Assembly: GCA_035943635.1 (NCBI GenBank)
Contig: DASZBX010000046.1
Span: forward strand, 1 to 49,669
DNA: 49,669 nucleotides
Direction: 5' to 3'
Source of the DNA: DASZBX01 sp035943635
GTDB taxonomy: Bacteria; Actinomycetota; Actinomycetes; Streptomycetales; Catenulisporaceae
Below the pieces are notes generated by a model. The model saw only the letters and a list, made by a program, of their open reading frames with translations. It was not told the origin of the DNA and searched no databases. The translations under genes and the position numbers were made by a program. This document shows positions 19,177 to 27,893 of this stretch, piece by piece. The first letter of the stretch is position 1. Each line of letters opens with the position of its first letter.

Positions 19177-21372
19177 GTGACTTGGGCCGAAGCACTACCC
19201 AACCTGTTGATCGGACTGCGCGAGGGCCTGGAGGCCGGGCTCGTCGTGAGCATCCTGCTGGCCGCGCTGCGCAAGACGGCGGGTGAGAACGGCCGGATCT
19301 CCTCGGCGCCGGTGTGGCTCGGCGTGCTCGGCGCGGTGATGCTCGCCGGCAGCTTCGCCGCCGTGCTGACCTTCTCCACCGGCGTGCTCTCCAGCGCGGC
19401 CCAGGAGGCGGTCGGCGGCCTGCTCAGCGTCCTGGCGGTCGGCCTGGTCACCGCGATGGTGTTCTGGATGCGGCGGACCGCGGCCAGCATGACCGCGCAC
19501 CTGCGCGGCGAGGTCGAGCAGGCCGTGACCGTCGGCACCGGCGCGCTCGCGGTCACCGCGTTCCTGGCCGTCGGCCGCGAGGGCCTGGAGACCACGCTGT
19601 TCCTGTGGACCGCCGCGAAGGCCTCCGGGTCGACGCTGGCCCCGCTGGTCGGCGCGGGCCTGGGCCTGGCCGCCGCGGTGCTGCTGTGCACGCTGCTGTA
19701 CCGGCGGGCCGTGCGGATGAACCTCGGCAAGTTCTTCAACCGGACCGCCCCGGCCCTGATCGTGATCGCCGCGGGCGTGCTGGCCTACGGCCTGGGCGAC
19801 CTGCAGGACGCCGGGTGGCTGCCCGGCGCGCAGTGGGTCGCCTTCGACCTGACCGCGCACATCGACCCGAACTCGTGGTGGGTCTCGATCATCACCGGGG
19901 TGACGGAACTCGCGCCGAAGATGACCGTGCTCCAGGTGGTCGCGTGGGCGGTGTACCTCGGGACGGTGCTGGTCGCGTTCGTCGCCGCGGGCCGGGCCGC
20001 CGAGGCGCAGCGGTCCGCGCAGGCCGCGCAGAAGGCCGCGGCCGCCGCGGCGGTGACGGCCTCGCAGCCCGGGTCCGCCGGCTCCGCAGCCGAGCCGGGC
20101 GCCGTCTCGGGCACGCCGGCCGAGGCGCCCGCGCCGGCTCTGGCGCCGCCCGTCGCCGTGGCCGCGCCCGAACCGAGTTGGCTGGCGCGGACCGCCGGGC
20201 AGCGGCCGTGGGTCGTGGCCGGGGTGCTGGTGCTCGTCCCGGTCCTCGCGGCCGGCACCGCGATCGCGCTGCTGCCGTCGGCCAGTTCCGGCGGGATCCG
20301 GAACGTCACGGTCACCGCGTCCTCCTGCGCCGAGGAATGGACCTCGGCCGGTTCCGGGGCCCAGACCATCGCGGTGGACAACAAGTCCGGCAAGTCCGGC
20401 GAGGTCGACCTGGTCGACGCGGGCGGCGCCGTGGTCGCCGAGATCGAGACGATCGGCCCGGGCACCACCGCCGACCTGAACGCCACCCTCGGTAACGGCT
20501 CCTACAGCATCGCCTGCCACATGTCCGGGACCGCCGCCACCACCTCCGGCGTCGTGCAGGTCAGCGGCGGCGCCGGGCAGAAGGCCCCGATCGCGGTCGT
20601 GCCCGTCACGCTGGCCGACCTGGCCGGCCCGGACAAGGCCTACCAGCAGTACGCCGCGGGCGTCCTGCAGCAGCTGGCCACCGACGTGACCACGATCCAG
20701 ACCGACCTGACCGCCGGGAACCTGGCCGCGGCCAAGACCGACTGGCTGGCCGCACAGCTGGAATGGGAACTGGTCGGCGCGTCCTACGACAGCTTCGGCG
20801 ACCTGGGCACCGCGGTCGACGGACTGCCCGACGGGCTGCCGGGCGGCGTCGCCGACCCCGGTTTCACCGGCCTGCACCGGCTGGAGTACGGCCTGTGGCA
20901 CGGCCAGAGCGCGGCCGAGCTGGTCCCGGCCGCGAACGTGCTGGCGACCGACATGGCCTCCGTGCAGAAGAACCTGACCAGCGACGACCTGGCCGGGGAC
21001 CCGACCAACCTGCCGATCCGCGCGCACGAGGTCCTGGAGGACGCGCTGCGCGACCACCTGTCCGGGATCGACGACCAGGGGTCCGGCGGGGCGTACCCGG
21101 AGACGACCGCGGACGTGCAGGTCACCCGGGTCGTTCTGGGCGAACTGGCCCCGCTGCTCGCCACCCGCGGGCCCGGCCTGGTCGCCACCGCGGACACCGA
21201 ACTGACCGCCCTGCAGACCGCGCTGGCCGCGACGAAGGCCAATGGGCAGTGGCAGTCCCCGCAGCAGACTCCGCAGGCGCAGCGCGAAGCCGTGGACGCC
21301 GCGATCGGCACCCTGCTGGAGACGTTGGACCAGGTGCCCGACCTGCTGGAAGTCCCGCCGTCCCAGTCCTAG
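19177..21372 (+). CDS. Fused EfeU-EfeO iron uptake protein
   Basis: This 731-residue fusion joins two normally separate parts of the EfeUOB system. Residues 1-272 are the Ftr1/EfeU permease, with both iron-binding REGLE motifs (15-19 and 134-138) and about seven helices. An Ala/Pro-rich cytoplasmic linker (275-340) and one more helix (345-366) follow. The rest is an extracellular EfeO: a cupredoxin-like part (375-465, Cys 384 and 447) and an imelysin/M75 domain with HRLE (H567-E570). The GTG start has no ribosome-binding site and the iron box lies 7 bp upstream, so the transcript is probably leaderless. The predicted helix count places the REGLE permease in the membrane and EfeO outside. Confidence 0.92.
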   Translation: MTWAEALPNLLIGLREGLEAGLVVSILLAALRKTAGENGRISSAPVWLGVLGAVMLAGSFAAVLTFSTGVLSSAAQEAVGGLLSVLAVGLVTAMVFWMRRTAASMTAHLRGEVEQAVTVGTGALAVTAFLAVGREGLETTLFLWTAAKASGSTLAPLVGAGLGLAAAVLLCTLLYRRAVRMNLGKFFNRTAPALIVIAAGVLAYGLGDLQDAGWLPGAQWVAFDLTAHIDPNSWWVSIITGVTELAPKMTVLQVVAWAVYLGTVLVAFVAAGRAAEAQRSAQAAQKAAAAAAVTASQPGSAGSAAEPGAVSGTPAEAPAPALAPPVAVAAPEPSWLARTAGQRPWVVAGVLVLVPVLAAGTAIALLPSASSGGIRNVTVTASSCAEEWTSAGSGAQTIAVDNKSGKSGEVDLVDAGGAVVAEIETIGPGTTADLNATLGNGSYSIACHMSGTAATTSGVVQVSGGAGQKAPIAVVPVTLADLAGPDKAYQQYAAGVLQQLATDVTTIQTDLTAGNLAAAKTDWLAAQLEWELVGASYDSFGDLGTAVDGLPDGLPGGVADPGFTGLHRLEYGLWHGQSAAELVPAANVLATDMASVQKNLTSDDLAGDPTNLPIRAHEVLEDALRDHLSGIDDQGSGGAYPETTADVQVTRVVLGELAPLLATRGPGLVATADTELTALQTALAATKANGQWQSPQQTPQAQREAVDAAIGTLLETLDQVPDLLEVPPSQS

Positions 21373-21454
21373 CGGCCTGCGCCGCGGCGCGAGCGAAGCG
21401 CCGTAGTCCAGCCGTCCGAAGCCGTCGAGCAGTACGAGAGATGGGCCAACCACC

Positions 21455-22684
21455 GTGAACGTCAGCCGTCGCAGATTCCTCCACGGCACCGCCGCCGGAG
21501 CCGCGGGCACCGCCCTGACCGGCGGCGTGCTGATCGGCGGGGCCAGGGCCGACGCGGCCGGGACGAACGGCCCGGCCGACGCCGCCTCCTACCCCTTCCA
21601 CGGCGCGAACCAGTCCGGCGTGCTGACCCCCGGGCCGTCCGGCAAACAGAACGCCTCCTGCTACGCGGCGTTCGACGTGACCGCCGCGGACAAGGCCGGA
21701 CTGGCCGCGCTGCTGCAGACCCTGACCACCCGGGCCCGGTTCCTGACCACCGGCGGCACGCCCCCGGACCTGGGCATCGGCCAGCCGCCGTCGGACAGCG
21801 ACGTGCTCGGCCCGGACATTCCGGCCGACGGCCTGACCATCACGCTGTCCGTCGGCGCCAGCCTGTTCGACGAGCGGTTCGGCCTGGCCGCGCAGAAACC
21901 GGCCAAGCTCACCCCGATGCGCATCTTCCCGAACGACTCGCCCGAGCCCGCCTGGATACACGGCGATCTCTCGCTCCAGATCTGCGCGAACCACCAGGAC
22001 ACGGTGCACCACGCGATCCGCGACATCGCCAAGCACACCCGCGGCGCGATGCAGCTGCGCTGGAAGATCGAGGGCTACGCCTCCCCGGCCCGGCCCGCCG
22101 GCAGCGGCCGCAACCTGCTCGGTTTCAAGGACGGCACCGCCAACCCGACCGGCGACCTGGCCGAGGACCTGGTCTGGGTGGACGCCAGCAGCGAGCCGGC
22201 CTGGGCCCGCGGCGGCTCCTACCAGGTGATCCGGCTGATCCGGATGCTGGTGGAGTTCTGGGACCGGGTCTCGATCAACGAGCAGGAGGGCATGTTCGGC
22301 CGCCGCCGCGACACCGGCGCCCCGCTGGACGGCAACAACGAGTTCGACACCCCCGACTTCGCCGCCGACCCGCACGGCAACGTCATCCCGCTGGACTCCC
22401 ACATCCGCCTGGCCAACCCGCGCACCGCCGCGACCGCCAACCAGCGCCTGCTGCGCCGGTCGTACAACTACGACCTCGGGTTGGACGCCAACGGCAACAT
22501 GGAGGCCGGGCACATCTTCACCTGCTACCAGCAGGACGTGAAGCGCCAGTTCGAGACCGTGCAGGAGCGACTGGTCGGCGAGCCGCTGATCGACTACGTG
22601 CAGCCGTTCGGCGGCGGGTATTTCTACACCCTGCCCGGCGTCGCGGATGCGAACGACTGGTACGGGCGGGGGCTGCTAGCGTAG
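21455..22684 (+). CDS. efeB: EfeB, Tat-exported DyP-type haem peroxidase
   Basis: This 409-residue protein starts with a Tat signal (SRRRFLHGTAAGAAG, cleavage near AGARADAAG). The DyP fold follows, with the GXXDG-type motif GFKDGT (223-228, catalytic D226), proximal haem ligand H316 in DSHIRLANPR and distal Arg near 333-334 in RLLRRSY. It is the third EfeUOB component and is proposed to oxidise Fe(II), or to free iron from haem, for EfeO/EfeU. It lies 82 bp downstream of efeU-efeO and is likely cotranscribed from the iron-box promoter. The start is GTG with a weak GAGAGA upstream. Confidence 0.95.
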   Translation: MNVSRRRFLHGTAAGAAGTALTGGVLIGGARADAAGTNGPADAASYPFHGANQSGVLTPGPSGKQNASCYAAFDVTAADKAGLAALLQTLTTRARFLTTGGTPPDLGIGQPPSDSDVLGPDIPADGLTITLSVGASLFDERFGLAAQKPAKLTPMRIFPNDSPEPAWIHGDLSLQICANHQDTVHHAIRDIAKHTRGAMQLRWKIEGYASPARPAGSGRNLLGFKDGTANPTGDLAEDLVWVDASSEPAWARGGSYQVIRLIRMLVEFWDRVSINEQEGMFGRRRDTGAPLDGNNEFDTPDFAADPHGNVIPLDSHIRLANPRTAATANQRLLRRSYNYDLGLDANGNMEAGHIFTCYQQDVKRQFETVQERLVGEPLIDYVQPFGGGYFYTLPGVADANDWYGRGLLA

Positions 22685-22717
22685 GGGTTAGGACCGTATG
22701 GCCCGGGTGTGGCCAGT

Positions 22718-23374
22718 TCAGACCATGTTCAGTGTCGGGAATCGGGCGAGGAAATTGTCGACAAGTCGATCCGTGAACGTCACGTCGACCGGGTCCGCGG
22801 TGACCAGCACGCGGTAGTAGACGGGCCCGACGAGCTGGTCCACCTCCGCGGCCGGGTCGAAGTCCGCGGGCAGGCGCCCGGCGTCGACGGCGCGGGCCAG
22901 GATCAGGCAGTCGCGGCGGCTTTGGTCGTCCAGGAACCGGGAGCGCAGCACCTCGGCGAACGCGGGGTCGTGCTGCGCGTGGCCGAGTAGCGCCTTGAAC
23001 ACCGCGCCAGCGTCCGAGCCGCCGAGGAACGCGGCGACTTGGGCCAGGTACGCGCGCAGGTCCCGGGCCAGGTCGCCGGTGTCTGGCGGGGTCAGCTCCT
23101 CGTCGGCGTCCAGCAGGAAGGCGTCGAGCAGGATCTGCGTCTTGGTGCTCCACCAGCGGTAGATGGTCTGCTTGGCCACGCCCGCGCTGGCCGCGATGCC
23201 CTCGATGGTCACGCCGGCAAAGCCCTTCTCGACCAACAGGCCGTCGGCGGCCTCCAGCACCGCCTGCCGGGCCTGCTCGCTGCGGCCGTGGCGGTTGCCG
23301 TGGTGGCCCGGGCGGGCGCCGGCTGCCTGGTCACCGGTGGTGTCCGGCGCGGACGTGCTGCTTGCCTGGGTCAT
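22718..23374 (-). CDS. TetR-family transcriptional regulator
   Basis: This 218-residue regulator has a low-complexity N-terminus followed by a TetR HTH (about 33-80): VLEAADGLLVEKGFAGVTIE, GIAASAGVAKQTIYRWW and STKTQILLDAF. The ligand-binding domain ends with PVYYRVLVTADPVDV and matches the TetR_C_16/AcrR-like class with a PLYYR-type motif. The ATG at 23374 was chosen because the longer frame upstream lacks TetR features. It is divergent from an SDR pseudogene, probably its former target, so it may now be an orphan regulator. Confidence 0.92.
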   Translation of the reverse strand: MTQASSTSAPDTTGDQAAGARPGHHGNRHGRSEQARQAVLEAADGLLVEKGFAGVTIEGIAASAGVAKQTIYRWWSTKTQILLDAFLLDADEELTPPDTGDLARDLRAYLAQVAAFLGGSDAGAVFKALLGHAQHDPAFAEVLRSRFLDDQSRRDCLILARAVDAGRLPADFDPAAEVDQLVGPVYYRVLVTADPVDVTFTDRLVDNFLARFPTLNMV

Positions 23375-23415
23375 GAGTACAGGGTAGAGGCGGACGGCGC
23401 GGTCAGGTGACCGGC

Positions 23416-23920
23416 CCTTGCACTGGACCAGCCGGGCTCGCCGGATCTGGTGTTCGTCAACGCCGGGACGAACTACACCACCGACCCCGCGTCGACGGTC
23501 ACCGACGTGTCCACCGACGACTTCGTCCGGGTCATGGTGACGAACGCGCTCAGCCCGATGCGCGTGATCGAGGCGTTGCAGGACCTCGTGCCCGCGCACG
23601 GCACGAGCGGGGTGATGTCCTCCGGGCAGGGCAGCGTCGCCAATAACGAGCGCGGCGGCTTCGAGGCGTATTCGAGGCGTACCGGCCCAGCAAGTCCGCC
23701 CTGAACCAGCTCATGCGCAGCTTCGCCGCCCGGCACGCCGACGACCCGCGCACGCTGCCGCTCATCCGCGCCGGACTGGGTGAAGACCGGCCTGGGCGGC
23801 CCGGGCGCGCGCCTGACCGTCGACCAGAGCATCCCCGGGGTCGCCGACACCATCGAGGCTCAGGCCGGGCGGGGCCGGCTGCACTATCTCGACTACCAGG
23901 GGCAGACCGTCGCCTGGTAG
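23416..23920 (+). pseudogene. Decayed short-chain dehydrogenase
   Basis: Sequence from about 23416 reads DLVFVNAGTNYTTDP, then DDFVRVMVTNALSPMRVIEA, the NAG and N-helix motifs of an SDR. After GGFEAYS the frame breaks. It resumes as KSALNQLMRSFAARHADDPR (the Lys of YxxxK), breaks again near 23775, and ends with KTGLGGPGARLTVDQSIPGV and GQTVAW before the TAG at 23918-23920. The N-terminal Rossmann half with TGxxxGIG is absent, and TetR promoter DNA lies directly upstream. At least two frameshifts and a 5' deletion make it non-functional. Confidence 0.85.
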
Positions 23921-23945
23921 GGCGCGCCGAACGGCCACCTAGCCA

Positions 23946-23963
23946 AGACGCGACGTTGCGTCT
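23946..23963. promoter_or_regulatory. Inverted repeat upstream of the O-methyltransferase
   Basis: AGACGC and GCGTCT flank a 6-nt centre, 12 bp before the methyltransferase ATG. No clear ribosome-binding site is seen. The site could be an operator overlapping a near-leaderless promoter, or a weak hairpin after the SDR remnant. Confidence 0.4.
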
Positions 23964-23975
23964 AGCCTAGCTGTC

Positions 23976-24638
23976 ATGACATTCACGAACACGCTCCACG
24001 ACCCCCGCGTCGCCGCCGCCCTCGACCGGATGTTCGCGCAGGCGGACCAGGACGACGCCACCCACGCCCGGATCCGGGCCGCCTGGCCCGAGGGCTACGC
24101 GCCGGGCACCGCGCAGGAGTCCGCCGACGCGAACGCGGAGGTCTACATGCCGATCTCCGCTGAGGGCGGGCGGCTGCTGTACAACCTGGTGCGCGCGATC
24201 CGCCCGGCGTCGGTGATCGAGTTCGGCACCTCCTACGGCATCTCGACCCTCTACCTGGCCGCGGCCGTGCGCGACAACGGGACCGGGCACGTGGTCAGCA
24301 CCGAGATGAGCGCGCACAAGGCGGCCGCCGCGCGCAAGACCTTCGCCGAGACCGGCCTGGACGACCTGATCACCATCCTCGACGGCGACGCGCGCCAGAC
24401 GCTCGCCGACTACCCCGGGTCGGTCGACTTCGTGCTGCTCGACGGATGGAAGGACCTGTGCCTGCCGGTGCTGGAGATCCTCGAACCGCGGATCGCCCCG
24501 GGCACGCTCGTGGTCGCCGACGACGTCGACCTGACCAGCCTGCAGCCGTATCTCGACTACGTGCGCGACCCGGGGAACGGCTACCAGAGCGTCACGTTCC
24601 CGATCGAGGACGGCATGGAGATCAGCTGCCGCCTGTGA
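23976..24638 (+). CDS. SAM-dependent O-methyltransferase
   Basis: This 220-residue class I methyltransferase is of the caffeoyl-CoA/catechol O-methyltransferase kind. Motif I reads SVIEFGTSYGISTLYLAAAV (about 78-97). The acidic residue after strand 2 lies in VVSTEMSAHKAAAAR, motif II is VDFVLLDGWKDL, and the Asp pair VVADDVD corresponds to the metal-binding end of the family. The substrate is unknown. It is monocistronic, converges with the MFS gene and shares a hairpin terminator with it. Confidence 0.88.
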   Translation: MTFTNTLHDPRVAAALDRMFAQADQDDATHARIRAAWPEGYAPGTAQESADANAEVYMPISAEGGRLLYNLVRAIRPASVIEFGTSYGISTLYLAAAVRDNGTGHVVSTEMSAHKAAAARKTFAETGLDDLITILDGDARQTLADYPGSVDFVLLDGWKDLCLPVLEILEPRIAPGTLVVADDVDLTSLQPYLDYVRDPGNGYQSVTFPIEDGMEISCRL

Positions 24639-24680
24639 CGGCAGGCGTCCGACGACGCCGGCCGCCTGTCGGTGGTACAC

Positions 24681-24712
24681 CTTCGGCGCCCTGACCGACC
24701 AGGGCGCCGAAG
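24681..24712. terminator. Bidirectional hairpin terminator
   Basis: CTTCGGCGCCCTG (24681-24693) and its perfect complement (24700-24712) enclose a 6-nt loop, between the convergent methyltransferase and MFS genes. Confidence 0.88.
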
Positions 24713-24742
24713 GGTTCTGTGCCCCTCCCCGCGCGACCGCCT

Positions 24743-26851
24743 CTACGCGAGCGTCCGGTCGACCCCCAGGTTCGCCAGCTCGCGGCTGACCGCCTCGTCG
24801 TGGGCGCGGGCGTCGGCACGGGCCTTGGCCGGGCTCCAGCGGCCGGCCATCAGCCAGATGAACGGCAGGAACAGGATCTGGGCGGCGAAGCAGATCCACC
24901 ACCAGCGCTGCCACTGTCCGGGCGAGTCCTTCTGGGCGGCCTGCACCTTCGGGGCCTCGCTGCTCAGGTAGGTCAGCGAGGCGACCACCTTCGGGTCCTT
25001 CAGGTTCGGGCCGTACTGGGACACGGTGGCCAGGGACGCGGCCGGGACCTGGCCGAGGGCGGTCAGCTGCGCGGTGGCGGACTGCACGGCCTTGCCGTTG
25101 GTGCCCAGGAACACCAGGTCGGCGGGCGGGACCTGGGCCAGGGCCTGGAGTTTCGCGATCGCCGCGGCCGGGGGGATGCTCAGCCCGGTGGCGATCTCGC
25201 CGACGGCCTGGGCCTGGGTGGCCGGGTCGGCCGGGTTGGCCAGCAGGGCCTCCTCGGTGGCCGGGGTCAGCACGGCCGCGGTGGCCAGCTGGTCCTGGTA
25301 CTGGGTACTCAGGGTGATCACCTTGGCCACGTCCGCGACCGGTTCGCCGGAGATCTCGCTCAGCGCCTCGGCCTGGGTGGCCGGGTCGTTCGGCGTGGCG
25401 GTCAGGGCGGCGATGGTGGCCGGCTTGAGTTTGGCGGCGGTGGCCAACTGGTCCTTGTACTGGGCGGCGATCGACTGGACCCGGGTGACGATGGTCGGGT
25501 CGGCGGCCACCGCCTTGACCGTGGCGTTCTCGCTCGCGGTCAGGCTCGGGTCCTGGCCGGCGGCCATCGCGGCGACCTTGGTGCCGGAGTCCACCAGGGT
25601 GCTGGCGGCCGGGATCGCGGCGATCAGGCCGAGCAGGGCGACCACGACCACGGTGCGCAGGGTCGCGCCCCACACGGCCAGGCCGGTGGCGGTCGCGGCC
25701 GGGTTGTGCTTCTCGACCGTCTCGGTGAACGCGGCCATCCACGCGGCGAACGCGATCGCGCCGCCGATGGAGATCAGCAGGATGATCCAGACGAAGTGGT
25801 AGTACCCGGTGGTCGGGTCGGTGGTGGCCTGGGCGAACAGGGCCACGCCGACCGCGCTGACCAGTCCGCCGACGACCATGAACGGTTTGCGTACCTTCAG
25901 CCAGTCCGACAGGACCCCGGTCAGGATCAGCGCGATCGACTGGAATCCCCAGTACCAGGTGGCCAGGCTGTTGGCGCGCGCCTCGCTGTAGCCGAAGATG
26001 GTGGCGAAGAAGACCACGAACAGGCCGACCGCGATGTAGTAGAACATCAGGAAGATGCTGATCGCGAACGCAGGGCCGACGACGTCCAGGCGCAGCATCT
26101 GGCGCCAGTGGCCGCGGACCGCCTGCTCCGGGTCGATGCCCCGGGCCCGGGCCTCGATCAGGGCGCGGTCGCGCAGGCTGATCATCAGCTGGTCGCGCAG
26201 CCGCGGGGCCAGCTCGCGCAGGCCGACGAAGGCCAGCACGAACACGGCCAGGCCGGCGATGCCGCAGACCCGGAACTGGTACTGCCAGTCCGGGTGCGAG
26301 GTCAGGGTGTGGCTGGAGACCTCGGTGACCACCAGGCTGCCGACGACCGGGCCCAGGGTCCAGAAACCCATCGCCGAGGCGCGGCCCAGCTGCGGGGAGA
26401 AGTCGCGGATCAGGGCCGGGGTGGCGACCAGGATGATCCCCTCGACCAGGCTGACGAACGCGAAGATGATCAGGAACTCGAGTTTGGAGGTGGCGTTGGC
26501 CAGGCCGAACAGGACCAGCACGCCGGTCAGGGCCAGGCCGTAGACGACCAGGTTGGCCCGGCCCCAGCGGTCGGCCATGCCGGCGCCGATCGAGGCGAGC
26601 GCGCCGACGGCGTTGCCGACGATGGAGATGCTGATCAGGTACGGCAGGGACATGTCCAGGTCGGCGGCGATCTGGGTCGCCACCGAGCCCTGCACGTACA
26701 GCTCGTAGTACAGCACGATCGTGGCCAGGACGACGATGCCCAGGTAGAACGCGCGGGGGCCGTTGGCCGGGTACCGGTCGAGCTGGCGGCCCCAGATTCC
26801 GCGCTTGGCGTCCAGGGGCGGCGTGTCGCCGGCCGTGGCGGGTAGTGTCAT
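24743..26851 (-). CDS. MFS transporter with a large duplicated loop before the last helix
   Basis: This 702-residue MFS protein is far longer than the usual 400-450. The core (35-415) has MFS motif A (GMADRWGRANLVVYG, 91-105) and about 11 helices. A hydrophilic segment of about 234 residues (415-648) follows, before a last helix (651-669) and a charged tail. The segment contains two consecutive units of about 53 residues. They start QYKDQLATAAKLKPAT (464) and QYQDQLATAAVLTPAT (517), each followed by a DPATQAEA/DPATQAQA motif. The loop is probably extracytoplasmic. The gene is 61 bp downstream of the SDR and monooxygenase, so it may import their substrate or export a product. Confidence 0.9.
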   Translation of the reverse strand: MTLPATAGDTPPLDAKRGIWGRQLDRYPANGPRAFYLGIVVLATIVLYYELYVQGSVATQIAADLDMSLPYLISISIVGNAVGALASIGAGMADRWGRANLVVYGLALTGVLVLFGLANATSKLEFLIIFAFVSLVEGIILVATPALIRDFSPQLGRASAMGFWTLGPVVGSLVVTEVSSHTLTSHPDWQYQFRVCGIAGLAVFVLAFVGLRELAPRLRDQLMISLRDRALIEARARGIDPEQAVRGHWRQMLRLDVVGPAFAISIFLMFYYIAVGLFVVFFATIFGYSEARANSLATWYWGFQSIALILTGVLSDWLKVRKPFMVVGGLVSAVGVALFAQATTDPTTGYYHFVWIILLISIGGAIAFAAWMAAFTETVEKHNPAATATGLAVWGATLRTVVVVALLGLIAAIPAASTLVDSGTKVAAMAAGQDPSLTASENATVKAVAADPTIVTRVQSIAAQYKDQLATAAKLKPATIAALTATPNDPATQAEALSEISGEPVADVAKVITLSTQYQDQLATAAVLTPATEEALLANPADPATQAQAVGEIATGLSIPPAAAIAKLQALAQVPPADLVFLGTNGKAVQSATAQLTALGQVPAASLATVSQYGPNLKDPKVVASLTYLSSEAPKVQAAQKDSPGQWQRWWWICFAAQILFLPFIWLMAGRWSPAKARADARAHDEAVSRELANLGVDRTLA

Positions 26852-26912
26852 GTGGTTGCCGTTTCTGCTGGTGGTGGCGGTGCGGTGGGTGAGCCCTGCG
26901 TGCGTGCGACGG

Positions 26913-27809
26913 TCAGTCTTCCTTGCGCAGGAAGCGGTAGGCGGCGACGGACAGGCGGCGCCCGGCCGGCGGCAGGACGCGTTTGAGCAGCCAGTGCGGG
27001 ACGGTCTGGTAGCGCGGGGTGGGCACGATCCGCCGGCCGCGGCCGACGGCGGCCAGGGCCTGGCGGGCGACCACGTCCGGGGACGTGCCGCGGGCGGCGT
27101 AGAAGTCGGCGGTGCGCGCGCGGCGGGTCTCGTACACCCCGCGCATGGTGGTGGCCCCCACGATCCCGGTGGCGATCACCCCGGGGCACAGCGCCGAGAC
27201 CCGGACCTTGGTGCCGATCAGTTCGATGTCCAGGGCCTCGGTGAGTCCGACCACGGCGGCCTTGGTCGCCGAATACGCGCCGAGCCCGGCGTTCGGGACG
27301 AGCCCGGCCATGGAGGCGGTGTTCATGATGTGCGCGGGCCGGTCCTGGTCGATCATCCGGCCGAGGAATGCGTTCAGGCCGTGGACCACGCCCATCAGGT
27401 TCACGTCGATCAGCCGGTGCCAGTCGTCCAGGGTGGTGTCCACGATGTTGGCCGCGACGCCGATGCCCGCGTTGTTGAACAGCAGGTCCACCGGCCCGTC
27501 GGCGAACAGGGTGTCGGCCAGGCGGGTGACGGCGGCCGGGTCGGTCACGTCCACGGTGTGGGCTTCGGCGTGACCGCCGGCGTCGCGGATCGCGGCGGCG
27601 ACGGTCTCGGCGGCGGCCTGGTCCCGGTCGACCGCGTGCACGACGGCGCCGCGCTCGGCGAGCAGGGTGGCCAGGGACCGGCCGATGCCGGAGCCGGCGC
27701 CGGTGACCACGGCGGTGTGCCCGGCCAGGTTCTTCGGGTTCAGGCGGGTGCGGGCGGCGCCGGGCGCGGGGGCGGCCGGTCGCCGGTCGACGCTGGGGGT
27801 GGCGCTCAT
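26913..27809 (-). CDS. Short-chain dehydrogenase/reductase
   Basis: This 298-residue classical SDR starts at 27809, where GGGAGGA precedes ATG. It has the NAD(P) motif TGAGSGIG (36-43), NNAG (112-115), catalytic S166, Y179 and K183 in AYSATKAAV, and a basic C-terminal extension (RYQTVPHWLLKRVLPPAG). That extension is typical of SDRs paired with flavin monooxygenases, as in mycobacterial mymA-type operons. It should oxidise an alcohol to the ketone or aldehyde used by the neighbouring Baeyer-Villiger enzyme, or the reverse. It lies between the monooxygenase (84 bp upstream) and MFS genes. Confidence 0.92.
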   Translation of the reverse strand: MSATPSVDRRPAAPAPGAARTRLNPKNLAGHTAVVTGAGSGIGRSLATLLAERGAVVHAVDRDQAAAETVAAAIRDAGGHAEAHTVDVTDPAAVTRLADTLFADGPVDLLFNNAGIGVAANIVDTTLDDWHRLIDVNLMGVVHGLNAFLGRMIDQDRPAHIMNTASMAGLVPNAGLGAYSATKAAVVGLTEALDIELIGTKVRVSALCPGVIATGIVGATTMRGVYETRRARTADFYAARGTSPDVVARQALAAVGRGRRIVPTPRYQTVPHWLLKRVLPPAGRRLSVAAYRFLRKED

Positions 27810-27893
27810 GGCGGTCCTCCCGGGGGTGGTGGTGGCGGAACGTGCCTTGCTGGCGTGCACTGGCCTGGTGCGGGTGGCGGGTGGTCCCGCGGC

